DNA from: Pavlovales sp. CCMP2436
Lineage: Eukaryota > Haptophyta > Pavlovophyceae > Pavlovales
Reading direction: 5' to 3'
NCBI GenBank assembly: GCA_026770615.1
Contig: MU631482.1
Span: 143,769 to 173,416, forward strand
Length of the DNA: 29,648 bases
The notes beneath the pieces were generated by a model. The model was not told the DNA's origin and made no database searches. It saw only the letters and a list, made by a program, of their open reading frames with translations. Below are positions 1 through 9,448 of this stretch, one piece after another. How positions within the stretch are numbered: position 1 is the stretch's first letter; every line of letters starts with the position of its first letter. Made by a program: the position numbers and the translations under genes.

Positions 1-8
1 TTATATAG

Positions 9-277
9 AACGCCGGAGCCACCACGCTGCTACCCCGCAGCCGAAAAATCCAACCGGTAAGCTTTGTTCTGTTCTATTATTATTATTATTATTATTATTC
101 TTATTATTATTATTATTATTATATAATCCTCCTCTTGACTGAACAAACTTTCTTTTACTGCAGGCGTGGATTAAATACGATTTTCCCCTCATTAAGCCGG
201 TATTTTATCTGGGTGCGCCACAAACATACTACTACGATGACGAATACGCATCTTTGCTACAGGCGTGGATAAACTGA
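9..277 (+). other. possible host exon pair (9-56 and 164-277)
   Basis: An AG at 7-8 and a GTAAGC donor at 57 bound a short open stretch. The next AG (162-163) opens a Tyr-rich 37-codon stretch closed by TGA at 275-277, and the two join in phase. The intron would consist mostly of a TTA microsatellite. Other phases across the same junction are also open, so this is a weak call resting only on splice signals and an open frame. Confidence 0.2.
75..122. repeat. (TTA)n microsatellite
   Basis: Nearly pure TTA trinucleotide run with one interrupting C. It lies in the presumed intron between the two exon-like stretches at the left edge. Confidence 0.9.
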
Positions 278-318
278 ATGATAAACCGAATAATCAATAA
301 ACTTTCTTCTGCTGCAGG

Positions 319-585
319 CGTGGTGGAGGTGCGAACTACGGCGGCAGGCTCGGCGGCGGGTTCGGGGAAGCAGGCGCAGGGTGGACAAGGGAGACAAGGG
401 GGACAGGTGTGGGAAGGGGGGCAGGCGTGGGAAGGGGGCTGCCTACTCCCCAAAGGGTGGCAGGTGGGGGCCAGGGAGGGGCAGGAAGCACTCCCCGAGG
501 GGGATCAGGGGAAGCGGGAAGGCGTGACTGTCTGCCTCCCCGTCGCAAACGATTCGGCCTGCGCGCGCAATGGAAACGTGCAGGT
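319..585 (+). CDS. Gly/Arg-rich exon-like open stretch, host
   Basis: After a CTGCAG acceptor at about 312-317 one frame stays open to a CAG|GTACTG donor at 583/584. The peptide is rich in Gly, Arg and Ala with repeated GRGAGVGRG-type segments and a basic end (PPRRKRFGLRAQWKR). No domain is recognised. GC-rich sequence makes chance open frames common, so the call rests on the splice signals and on the duplication of its last 25 bases near 772-797. It may belong to the same multi-exon gene as the terminal exon at 2895-3143. Confidence 0.3.
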
Positions 586-797
586 ACTGCACGATATACA
601 CACTGGCCTTATTATATATTTATCTTCTGATATAGAGATATAGAGATATAGAGATAGATATATACACATATATATATATATATATTATATATATATATAT
701 ATACATACACACATACATACATACACATATGTGTGTGTATATATTTATATATTTCCTTACTTACTTAGATGCCTGCGCGCGCAACGGAAACGAGCAG
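558..797 (+). repeat. duplicated exon-end module, CAG|GTAC donor
   Basis: The segment GCGCGCAAYGGAAACGWGCAG followed by GTAC occurs at 563-583 and again at 777-797. The second copy follows a TTACTTAG acceptor at 761-768, giving a 29-nt exon-like unit. An AT microsatellite separates the copies. Preservation of the donor edge suggests duplicated exon ends. Confidence 0.5.
635..728. repeat. (TA)n/(GATA)n microsatellite
   Basis: GATATAGA and TATATA/CATACA simple repeats between the two copies of the exon-end module. Confidence 0.85.
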
Positions 798-1063
798 GTA
801 CATACTGCGTTTTTTTTACAAATATATACTAAATTATATTACAACGGCAACAATAGTAAACTGCAATATATTTTCTTAAATCATAAACGTTCACGATCCT
901 TACCAAGGTGCGTGTGTGCAAAGGTGTGTGTCTCTCAAACAACCTCTGTCACTCTCCCTCTTCCCCCCTCTTTCCCCTCTCTCCCCTTCCCCTCCCTCCC
1001 CCCCACACACATAAAAATCATTCTTTTCATTACAGTGTGACATGTACTTTCCTGTAATCCTTT

Positions 1064-1203
1064 AATCAGACCGTTTTAAGCGGCACATGTGCACGTAACG
1101 CTTTATATTTTTTAATAATCATCAGACCGTTTTAAGCGGCACGTGTAATTAGCGATATTATATATATCTAATAATAATCAGAGCGGCACGTGTGCGCGCA
1201 ACG
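1064..1203 (+). repeat. three copies of a CAGACCGTTTTAAGCGGCAC repeat
   Basis: Copies start near 1064, 1120 and 1177; the third lacks the CCGTTTTAA part. Each contains a CACRTGT palindrome-like core, and copies 1 and 3 continue into GTGCRCGYAACG. They could be regulatory repeats or remnants of a small element; nothing identifies the family. Confidence 0.6.
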
Positions 1204-1248
1204 ATGGCTGCAGCCGCCTCAACCGTCACCGCGGCCACTGCAAGGTCA

Positions 1249-1417
1249 AAATGTGGGTTCCCCCACAGACGGTAAATGCTACTGCTACTACTGCTACTGC
1301 TGCTGCTGCTGCTGCTGCTACTATTACTACTGCTGCTGCTGCTACTACAACCTCTGCTACTATAACTAGTATCATAATAAATATAGAGGTTCAAATTTGG
1401 ATTCTCCCACAGACGGT
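1249..1417 (+). repeat. second duplicated exon-end module, ACG|GTA donor
   Basis: AAATGTGGGTTCCCCCACAGACG|GTAAAT ends at 1271 and AAATTTGGATTCTCCCACAGACG|GTAGTT ends at 1415. Both are followed by simple-sequence DNA (CTG and TTA repeats). The pattern matches the CAG|GTAC module upstream: a short conserved coding-like edge, a donor, then a low-complexity intron-like stretch. Confidence 0.5.
1280..1362. repeat. (CTG)n-type microsatellite
   Basis: CTACTGCTGCTG trinucleotide repeats directly after the GTAAAT donor-like site at 1272. Confidence 0.85.
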
Positions 1418-1520
1418 AGTTATTGCTATTTTATCATTGTTATTATTAGTATCATTAGTATTATTCGTAGCATTATTATTTTTGTTGTTGTTGTTGTTGA
1501 TATTATTATTGTAATTATTC

Positions 1521-1575
1521 ATCTCAATTTCAATCTCAATCTCAATCTCAATATTAATATCAATAATATTAATAT
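1521..1575. repeat. (TCAATC)n microsatellite
   Basis: Repeated TCAATC/TCAATT hexamers followed by ATTAATATCAATA. Confidence 0.85.
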
Positions 1576-1685
1576 TTGTCTAGGCCCGGAACCTACTCAA
1601 AAAAATTAAACCTGTCGTAACGGGTTTAATAACCGCCAAGGGCGCAAAAAAACGGCCACACCGCCGCAAGGTCACGCTGCCCACG

Positions 1686-1872
1686 CTTCTGCCACCTGCT
1701 GCTGCCGCCGGTGCTGTTGCCGCCGCTGCCGCTGCTCCTGCTGCTGCCGCCGCTGCCGCTGCCGCCGCTGCCACTGCTGCCGCTGCTGCCGCTGCTCCTC
1801 CTCCTACTGATCTTGTCGCTGCCGCCGCTGCTGCCGCTGCTGCCGCCGCTGCCGCTGCTGCTGATCCTGCTG
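1686..1872. repeat. (GCYGCY)n tract, 190 bp
   Basis: Long GCT/GCC trinucleotide tract. In one frame it would encode polyalanine and in the opposite strand mixed Ala and Gly, but it is simple sequence in every frame and is not by itself evidence of a gene. Confidence 0.8.
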
Positions 1873-1910
1873 CCTCGGTAGTGACGGTGGCCGTGCTTCT
1901 AGAAGGTCCG

Positions 1911-2225
1911 GGGGAGTCAGTTTCAATTGCGGCTGCGGGGGTGGCTTTCAGGGGGGCGGTGGGCGGGGGAGGGGATGGGGAAGGGGAAGGGGCGGGTTTT
2001 GAGTTGGGTAGGGAGGGGTTCAGGGGGGAGGCCGAAGTGGGTTCTGGCCGGGAGGGGCGGGGCTTTGGCCAAGAGGCTTTTGAGAGAGAGCCCGCAGGCA
2101 GGGCGGGATTCAGGAGGGAGGTCGAAATGGGTTCTGGCGGGGAGGGTATTGAGGGAGAGGCTTCAGGCAGGGCGGGTTTTGGAAGAGCAGCCGAGCCGCA
2201 GGCGGATGTCGGACTTGCCGAACAG
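1911..2225 (+). CDS. Gly/Glu-rich exon-like stretch with internal repeat, host
   Basis: One frame is open through the GC repeat to a GAACAG|GTGCGT donor at 2225/2226. The peptide has a roughly 25-residue internal repeat with the phrases EVGSG / EVEMGSG and GRAGF in equivalent places, so codon-level repetition is visible. No known domain. The donor edge is repeated downstream at 2371 and 2575. It probably belongs to the multi-exon host gene ending at 3143; the upstream exon boundary is unclear. Confidence 0.35.
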
Positions 2226-2236
2226 GTGCGTCTTGC

Positions 2237-2271
<35 letters not shown>

Positions 2272-2578
2272 GGAGAGGGGGGGATGGGGTGTTCTTGTTA
2301 TACACGGCAACCGTTTACGGAAACAAAGAAATGAGCGAGAAAGATACCTTGATGGTAGGCTTGTCGAACAGGTGCGTTTTTTGTAAAAAAAAATACTACT
2401 ACGACTTACTTATAGAAAGGTGGGCAGCGTGCATCTTATTTTTTTTTGTAATTTCACCGAACATGTGCGTCTTGTGTGTGTGGGTGGGTGGGGACGGGGG
2501 GTTGGTTATACAAGGCAACCGTCACAGAAACAAAATGAATGAGAAGTATACCTTGATGGCAGATTTGTTGAACAGGTG
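2205..2578 (+). repeat. tandem exon-like modules ending AACAG|GTGCG
   Basis: Short modules end at 2225, 2371 and 2575, each as (T)TG-x-CG/TTG-AACAG followed by GTGCG, GTGCG and GTGAG. In the same phase they read MSDLPNR, MVGLSNR and MADLLNR. The last two share a longer block (EK-x-TLM before the common part) and a preceding TTATACA-CGGCAACCGT-like stretch. A further degenerate copy, without the final G, is at 2453-2480. This looks like tandem duplication of a small exon with its flanking intron. Confidence 0.5.
2236..2268. repeat. (GT)n microsatellite
   Basis: Dinucleotide run directly after the GTGCGT donor-like site at 2226; a similar GT-rich stretch follows the degenerate copy near 2470. 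Confidence 0.9.
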
Positions 2579-2718
2579 AGTTTTTTTTTTTTTTTTTTTC
2601 TATGCATACCTTATCTCTCACCCTAACCATACCACCCCCTCTCGCAAACCCCAGCCCTGCCGGTGTTGCTGGAACCATGTCTCGGTTGCTAGGGAAAAAA
2701 AACCGCATTGGTTAAAAA

Positions 2719-2745
2719 ACAGTTTACAGTTTACAGTTTACAGTT
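2719..2745. repeat. (AGTTTAC)n heptamer repeat
   Basis: About four tandem AGTTTAC units. Too short and internal to be a telomere. Confidence 0.75.
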
Positions 2746-2894
2746 ATTCGGAGGGAAATATCGCGTTTGGTTAATCCCTTGCCGGTAAGGAATTGACCAA
2801 GAACAGGGTCCTGGCTCCAGCAGTTGCAAACCCCTTCTGATAAATGTTATTGTTCTTATTAACGATTAAATAAATCTTATTTTTATATCCGCAG

Positions 2895-3143
2895 GCGCGC
2901 CTCGGCTCCGACGACTCAGGCACATTTTCAAAAGCGGATGCACCATCCACTGCTGCCGGGCCGAGCGCTCAGTTCGACGGTGCGCACGAGCCCGGGGAAG
3001 CCATCGTCTTTGGCCTGTCTGGCGTTGCACCGCCGCACACGTTGTCAAGGAGCGCGCAGCATTTCGTGATCGGTATGCCAATCGCGCGCCCGGCGGCGCA
3101 GTCTGGTGGCGCGCCGGCGGCGGCCAGCGTTGGCCCTAGTTAG
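2895..3143 (+). CDS. probable terminal exon of a host gene
   Basis: A good acceptor (TTTTTATATCCGCAG, ending 2894) is followed by 82 sense codons and TAG at 3141-3143. The peptide is rich in Ser, Ala, Gly and Pro with scattered Asp and ends ASVGPS; no domain is recognised. There is no internal start codon near its beginning, as expected for a 3' exon. One alternative phase is also open to 3138 because of GC richness; the chosen phase has the more protein-like composition. It is the best candidate for the end of the host gene whose exon-like pieces lie upstream. Confidence 0.45.
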   Translation, partial: ARLGSDDSGTFSKADAPSTAAGPSAQFDGAHEPGEAIVFGLSGVAPPHTLSRSAQHFVIGMPIARPAAQSGGAPAAASVGPS

Positions 3144-3655
3144 CCAGATGGCGCACAGAGGATGAACTAAATAGTGCTCCGTGGTAGTTAGTCATCGTAA
3201 CAAAATCGCAAACTATTTAAGTTTGACGACTCAATTGAGATTTACAGGTTATTGCGACGACAATAATCGTCCATGGACGTAACAATCTGGCTGGCTACTC
3301 GTAGTTACTGACGTCTGAGAAGACAAGCTGATCGCTGGACGCTGCGAATATATGCCTATGGCAGCGCAGACGGGGCAGTGTCAGATACTATGCACCAGCC
3401 CGAGTCTAAATAAGTAAACTACCCAACTGATCATTTCGCCGCACCACCGAAGCCTCTTCTACTTGCGCTACATCAGATATGTGGCGCAAGCAGAAGACAG
3501 TATGCGCCCTAAGGCTGCTTGGACCAACCAAGCTCCTTGCGCCACCCCCACGAATGCATAGTATGCACGGGTCCTGCAGAAGCAGGAAATCTCCCTGGCA
3601 GATTATGAAACACCATACATAACGAGTTAGTTAGCGAGCGGCCGACTAATGAGCG
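3144..3655. other. intergenic, presumed left boundary of the viral insert
   Basis: No convincing coding potential in about 510 bases. It holds a hairpin at 3456-3496. No terminal inverted repeat partner to the 21.0-21.4 kb region and no obvious target-site duplication were found by eye, so the exact junction is undefined. Confidence 0.5.
3456..3496. other. 18-bp hairpin
   Basis: Arms 3456-3473 and 3479-3496 (CTTCTRCTTGCGCYACAT and its complement) pair with two substitutions around a 5-nt loop. It is about 160 bases before the first viral gene. It could be a transcription or replication structure, or a relic of a small element. Confidence 0.6.
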
Positions 3656-4834
3656 ATGCCGCGGAAGGACGGGCCGCTGCGCTTGACAGACCTCCTGACA
3701 GAGGCCCTCGAGAGCGTGCTCGTGCTCACCGCGCCGCTCGACATCGCAAGCGCACTGCGCTCGTGCCGCGCGCTCTCGCGCCTCAACCCGTGGCGCTCGG
3801 CGTTCGAGGCTCGCTGGGGAGCGTCCGGCGTTGAGCTGCGCGCATCGGTGGGCAAAATGGCGTACCTCCTTCGCGACGTGTGCGAGCTGGTCTCGGGCGG
3901 CTTGGCGCTCGCCAAGGCGCGGCACCGCACGTCTCAGGACACACTCGAAGCGACCATGGAACTTGAAGAGAATCGTCCATGGTTCGGGTTGGCGCTGAAC
4001 CACGCGCACCCCCCAGACCAGTCGCGCGCGCGCGCTCCGAGAAGTCGGAGAGGCTTTCGCACAGTGCGCGACCTCTGTGGCTTCGGCCCGCGTGCTGCTG
4101 GCTGCGCTCACGCAAGGGCTCTACGTCCTGCTCGACCGCACGAACAACGGCAGCCTCACCGACGACTGGTACGTCAAGAACTTCGTGTTGGCGAGCCCGC
4201 GGGGCGACCTCGTCGCCTTTCATTCTTCGGTGGTTGGCGCTTACTATGGGGACACGCGCGGATCTCGCAAGTGGGAGCTCTACGCCACAGTCATTGGCCT
4301 GGCGGACGAGCAGCGGCTGGCCGAGGCGATGCGCGGCTCGCTCGGACTGCGCGGCCAGAAGCTGCTCGAATGGTTCGACGGGCTGTTCCTCGGCGGAGAT
4401 CAGCAAATTGTCGTCAACGCGGAGCCCCCAACCCCGGCGTCAGGCTGTGGCGAGCTGCTCCGCCTCGTTGGCTGCGAGGCATCAGTGTGGCCTGGGATCT
4501 TGCTGCGGATCGAGCCTCCCTTGTCGCCAGCTGTCGTGGGCAGCCTGCTCGACAGCCTCGGGCTGGGCGAGGGGCGGTGCACCCCGACGACCTGCTGCTC
4601 GCGCTATTCGTTATCTCCGACATGGTTCCTGCCAGCAGGCTCGCCGAGGTCTGGGTCGCGCCGCCTGATGACTTTAGGTGGAAGGACTACAACAATCGCT
4701 TTTGGATACACTCAAGCGTCTGCCTGTGGGGCTCGTGCCGCAGCCCCGCCTCCACCGACAACACTGACGAGCGCCTCGAATGGAGAAACGGAGCGCCCAC
4801 TCGCATGACCTGGGCAGGTTTCACGCCATCGTGA
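3656..4834 (+). CDS. F-box-like protein gene with two frame switches
   Basis: From ATG 3656 the first 45 or so residues (LTDLLTEALESVLVLTAPLD, then a Leu/Arg helix ending in W-R-x-x-F-x-x-R-W) resemble an F-box, the Skp1-binding module of SCF ubiquitin ligases. This frame stays open for 392 codons, but its middle third turns into Arg/Pro-rich antisense-like sequence. The frame starting near 4014 instead reads like protein (LLAALTQGLYVLLDRTNNG onward) until about 4570, after which the first frame again reads like protein (DDLLLALFVISDMVPASRLA). The switches sit at C6 (4009-4014) and in a G-rich stretch (about 4564-4575). Either two indels broke the gene or the assembly has errors. It could be a host or a captured gene. 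Confidence 0.45.
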   Translation: MPRKDGPLRLTDLLTEALESVLVLTAPLDIASALRSCRALSRLNPWRSAFEARWGASGVELRASVGKMAYLLRDVCELVSGGLALAKARHRTSQDTLEATMELEENRPWFGLALNHAHPPDQSRARAPRSRRGFRTVRDLCGFGPRAAGCAHARALRPARPHEQRQPHRRLVRQELRVGEPAGRPRRLSFFGGWRLLWGHARISQVGALRHSHWPGGRAAAGRGDARLARTARPEAARMVRRAVPRRRSANCRQRGAPNPGVRLWRAAPPRWLRGISVAWDLAADRASLVASCRGQPARQPRAGRGAVHPDDLLLALFVISDMVPASRLAEVWVAPPDDFRWKDYNNRFWIHSSVCLWGSCRSPASTDNTDERLEWRNGAPTRMTWAGFTPS

Positions 4835-4967
4835 TCGCGAGGTGGTGAGCGTGGGATTGAACAATCGGGTATCGTACATCGATCGGAATATTATTATTTA
4901 TTTGCTGTATATTTCAACGCTCCTTCTTGAGCACCTCCTGTTGAGCACTGAGCTGAGCCGCCTATGT

Positions 4968-5065
4968 ATAATTATATATATGTATATATATAATTATACG
5001 TGTATATATACATATATATATATATATAATTATACATATATATATATATATATATATCTATCTAT
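4968..5065. repeat. (TA)n microsatellite upstream of the polymerase gene
   Basis: TATATA/ATTATACATATA tract ending just before ATG 5066. It may supply TATA-like promoter sequence. A TATGCAG at its edge also resembles a splice acceptor, so an upstream exon cannot be excluded. Confidence 0.8.
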
Positions 5066-8000
5066 ATGCAGTCCAAGGTCGGATACGCTTTCTCCCCCGG
5101 CGACCCGCTCGTCGACGCGTTCGGCGCCCACCTCGACGCGCCGCGCGCCAACCCCGAGGGCTACCCGTACGGCATCCTGGGCGACCCGCGCACTATGCCC
5201 CCCCTGGCGCTGCCTCCGCGCGCCGCCGACACCGCCGATGCCGATATGCTGCTCTACGACGAGGACGGATTTGGGCATGAGGCGCCCGTCGAGACCAATC
5301 TCAAAATTAAAAAAAAACGCGCACCGCGGACTCATGTCAAGCAGCGCCGCCGCCTCGTCCTCGGCCCGGTCAACCCAGTGGCGCAGGCCGAGCACACCTG
5401 CTCCTCGTCGGAGGAGGAGCAGGAGCAGGCGACTCAGGGCAAGAAGCACTACCGCCGCGGCCGTGGCGGCCACCAGAAGCAGCACGCGCCCCCCGCCACG
5501 GAGCCGGACATGCCGCCTACACCGCTGAACGATGGGGTACCGAGCCGCCCGCTTGCGCCGCTGCCGAGCGACGAGAACCTGCCGCCGCCCACCGATCAGC
5601 TGCCCTGCCGCTCGCCGCCGCCGCCGCACAAGAGCTTCGAGGACGACTACGAGCTCGTCGCCGCCGCACCGGCGATCGCCCGTGCCTACCGCTTGCTCGC
5701 GCCTCACCTGACCTCGCCGCCGCGCACCGCCCTGCCGCCGACGCGCCGCTCGCCCTGCCTCTTGCCGCCCTCGCCGCCGCCCTCGCCGCCCTCGCTCTCG
5801 CCGCGGCTCACCGCCCTGCCGCCGAAGAGCTGCTCGCCCTGCCTCACGCCGTTCTCTGAAGTGTCCTCGCCGGTCCTCCGCCGCGCTCGCCGCCCGGTGC
5901 TGGCCCCCCGCAAGCTCGCCTCGCCCTCCTACTCGTCCCCCCCTGCCGCCCGGAGCCCCGTCCCGCCCTCGCCCACCTCCTTCGGCCAGAGCTTCGGCCA
6001 GAGCCCCGTCCCGCCCTTGCTCACCTCCTTCAGCGCCCCGCCGAGCGACGACGATGACGACGATGACGATGTGCCGATGACGCCGGTCCGCCGCCGCCGC
6101 CTCGATGAGGTGAACTCGAGCGCCGATGTGCCGCTTCCCTCGGGCAACCAGGGTGAGTCTCTTGCCGCGGACTACAACTACGAGACCCTGCGTACGCTCG
6201 CCTCGCTCGACCTGCTGCACGTCGTCAGTGACAAGGACGCGGCGCACCACCAGAGGAACCCACTCGAGCATGTGCTGCTCTACGGCATTCGCGCCGGCGA
6301 GCGGCTTCGCTTCAACCATCGCTACGCCTACGGCAAGCACTCCACCTCCGTGTGCCGCAAGTACTCGAGCGTGCAGAACTACAAGCGCCCCATCCGCGCC
6401 TTCCTCTTCGCCGGGATCTACGACGAGTTCGATGCGAAGTCGTGCCAGCTCACGATCATGCTGACCTGGGCCGCCCGCTCCTACAACCTCGCGCTGCCGG
6501 CTCTGCGCCACTACGTCTCGCGCCGCGCCGAGTGCTGCCGGGTCATCGGCGATACCACGATCTGGCTGGGGGCGGACAGGACCGACTTCGCCGCGCTCAC
6601 CAAGTCCCTCATCCTGCGCCTGACCTTTGGCGGCAACTACGACGCGTTCGAGAAGGAGCAGAACTGCAAGCTCTCGGGCGCCGGGCTCGCGCTGGTGCAC
6701 GGCATTGAGAGCGACGTCGCCCACCTGATGCAGGCGTTCAAGGAGGACGCGGAGCTCTACAAGTACTACATGGCGGCCGACTCTAAGCCGTTCGAGAGCA
6801 ACGCCAAGCAGCTGCGCCGCCGCTTCGCGCTCCGCCTACAGGACGCAGAGTTCTTATCGATCAGCGCGGGCGAGCGCTTCATCTCGGAGAGCGGCTACAC
6901 CACGGGCTTCCGTGTGCACGACGCGCTATACATTGAGATGGTGGCCGACGCCGAGGAGGGCCTCTACGTGTGCCAGCTGCTCGCCACGGCCGCCAATCCC
7001 GAGCTCGACTCCATCTTCCCCCCGGCCTACGAGCACGAGGCGACGCCGCTCAGCTTCTCGCACGTCGTCCTCGAGGAGCCCACAAGCCTCGCGAATTACG
7101 TGCTGCAGGTCACGGGCTTCCCGCTGGACATGATCGATGACAGGGCCTCGCCGATCAAGCAGGGGGACGACATGGCCTTCATGGTCGGCTTCTGCAAGGC
7201 ACACACACAGCAGCTCGTGAAGGACAGCAACAATAATATGTACTGGCGCGAGCAGCCGAAGCAGGTGTGTACTAGTGTTTTTTTTAGTTAGTTCTTTTAT
7301 TTAATAAAGGGTTTTTTTTTCAAGCCCATATTTGTATTGGAGGCCTCTGCTATCTGCGCGGCGGTAACCTTACTCGTGGTCCTCCTGCCCTGTGGTGCCT
7401 CCTGCCTGACTTCGAAAGCTGTGGCACAAGTTCGACGCGCTCGACCCGCCGCAGGGCCTCACGTCGGCAGTGCGCGCGTTCGCGGCGAAAATGGAGTTTG
7501 ATAACCCGGGCGTGAACATCAAGTGGGGCAAGTCGCTGTGCGGGGTGTGGTCATGGGGGTCGTACCACTCGGCGCTGCGCATCCACGCGCGCAACTTCAA
7601 CGGGGAGATGTGGCTCGGCAACAACCCGAACAACCGCGAGATCACACTGGCGGACAAGGTGTATGACTGGCTCTCGGACACGGCGCGCGACTATACGGAG
7701 CACGACTACTACTGCGCGTCGCTCTTCCTCGACTACTCGGCGTGGAAGGAGCAGTGCCGCGAGACGACTGCCGCGGAGCTGCGCCAGGCGGACGAGGGCT
7801 TCTTCGAGAGCGAGGAGGCGCGCGAGCGGTGCTGGGGCAGGATCTCGGTGGCGGCGCTGATGTGCGGCGGCAACTTCCGCAAGAAGGCGCCGGCGCTGAC
7901 GGGCGCGGGGAACAACGGTAAGTCGGGCTTCGTGAGCCGCCTCAAGCACGTCTTCCGCATGCGCAACGCCCTTTGGCACACCGACAGCTACAGGTGGGTG

Positions 8001-9203
8001 GCGGAGGCGACGGCCGAGCACCTCTTCAACCCCAAGTCCGAGATCAACGTGAGCCTGGCGGAGGCGCTCACTTCCAAGATCGTGATCCTGGAGGAGGGCA
8101 TCCGCATCAAGTCCGACAACTTCAAGAAGTTCACCGGAGGGCCCGGCAGCTCGGGAGGCGCGCGCAAGCCGTACGGGAAGACGACGCAGAGCGTGATCAA
8201 CAACAAGACGCCGCGCTTTGCCGTCAACCTGGACCTCACATTCGACACGGGCGTGCGCGACCAGCCAGCGGACGCGGCGACGCTCGGGCGCATCGAGGTA
8301 ATCCCCTTTCGTGTGACTAACTACCCCAGTCTGCAGGCACAGGCCGCCCAGCTCGAGCGGCTGCTGATCGGAGCCAAGAAGAACCACGCGGACGCGCGCG
8401 CGCACTCGGTCAACGAGCTGCGCATGTGGGACGCGGCGGCGGCGCGCGGGCTTCCGGTCACCGAGCTGATGCAGGCGTCCATCGAGCACCACCGCGAGTC
8501 GATTGCCACGCGCTACGATGAGCCGGCCGCGCGCGCGGAGCTGCGCAAGTACCACCGCGTTGGCGACAACAACTTCGCGAACAGCCTGCGCAACAACAAC
8601 ATCGCGCTGACCGAGTGCTTCATGTACATGGCCTACCACTGCCGCCGCTACCAGCTCAACGGCGGCGAGGACTCGCTCATCCCGCTCGAGGTGACTTCTG
8701 TCGCCGAGTCGCTCGCCGCGGCGCCGCCGGACACACTGGAGGACAAGCTCGAGCGCTTCTTCGAGATGCGGGTGGTCTACGACCGCAACAACGACGTACT
8801 GGCGACCGTGATGATGGAGGCCTTCTACATCGACCTTGAGGACTCGGGCGAGCCGAAGCCCACCTCTAAACAGGTGCTGACTGCGATCGCGCTCGCCATG
8901 CATAAGGCCTTCAATCTCAAGTTCCTCTCGATGCCGCTGCGCTGCGCAACCGGCCACACCAAGGTGCGCCCGGCCTACGAGAAATGCACACGCAAGGACC
9001 TCGCGAAGAACCATCGCACGATGTACTGCCGCTGCGCCCTCGCAGAAGTGGCGACGGAGGTCGAGGCGGAGGCGGAGGTCGAGGCGGGTGCTACTCTGCA
9101 TGAGCTCACGGACATGGAGCTCGAGGCGGCGGAGGACCTCGAGCTGGCCGCCGCGCTCGAGGCCAGCCTCGTGGAGAAGGCCGCGGCGCAGACGACCAAC
9201 TAG
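5066..9203 (+). CDS. TVpol-family DNA polymerase fused to SF3 helicase (spliced)
   Basis: Exons 5066-7264 and 7419-9203 join to 1327 residues. Residues 1-370 are Pro/Ser-rich and disordered with an acidic Asp run. About 440-650 matches the A-family-derived polymerase of polinton-like viruses and virophages (TVpol): YDEFDAKSCQ with the metal Asp near 456, ALRHYVSRR (~483), KSLILRLTFGG (~513) and FRVHDALYIE with His618-Asp619. Residues 895-902 GAGNNGKS are Walker A, VILEE (955-959) Walker B, Asn1003 in FAVNLDL motif C, and GRIEVIPF (~1024) carries the Arg-finger region of superfamily 3 helicases. Polymerase then helicase is the usual order in Sputnik-like virophages and PLVs. It should replicate the viral DNA. 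The last stop overlaps the neighbouring minus-strand stop. Confidence 0.85.
7265..7418 (+). other. 154-nt GT-AG intron in the polymerase-helicase gene
   Basis: Donor CAG|GTGTGT at 7265 and acceptor TTCGAAAG|CTG at 7418/7419 with a C/T-rich 3' part. Without splicing the polymerase frame stops at 7291 and the helicase frame has an upstream stop at 7407 and no ATG until 7470. Splicing joins both in phase 0 and gives REQPKQ-LWHKFD. The intron contains TTTAATAAAGG, so an alternative is two separate genes with a polyadenylation site between them. Confidence 0.65.
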
Positions 9204-9448
9204 GTTCGGTCGAGGAGCGCCTCTGTCACGGGCGTGTCGATGGAGAGCGCGAGGTGTACGGCCTCGCCGAGGACGAGCGCGCCGGCGAGCGCGGGCAAGA
9301 GCGGGTACCGGTAGCTGCGGGCGAGTGCGCCGGCGATGAGCACCGTGCCGACGAGGTCGACGAGCGCGATTGACCCCAGACGGCCGAGCGCGTCGTGGTT
9401 GAAGGCCCCCGCCGAGGTGAAGAACAAGCCCGAGAGGCAGCCGATCAT
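9200..9448 (-). CDS. small two-span membrane protein
   Basis: 82 residues from MIGCLSGLFF. Two hydrophobic stretches are visible (SIALVDLVGTVLIAGALA, about 26-43, and YPLLPALAGALVLGEAVHLAL, about 48-68), with FNHDALGRLG between an N-terminal hydrophobic part and the first span. The NHD-LGR-G-IAL-DLVGT pattern recalls a short membrane protein family I associate with large algal DNA viruses, but I cannot name it securely. Its stop overlaps the helicase stop by four bases tail to tail. It may sit in a virion or infected-cell membrane. Confidence 0.65.
   Translation of the reverse strand: MIGCLSGLFFTSAGAFNHDALGRLGSIALVDLVGTVLIAGALARSYRYPLLPALAGALVLGEAVHLALSIDTPVTEALLDRT

Noticed and set aside
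2719..2745. telomeric repeat
   Set aside because: Only four units, internal to the sequence and not followed by subtelomeric features.
5030..6724. 564-codon minus-strand open frame
   Set aside because: Antisense of the polymerase exon; composition typical of a shadow frame.
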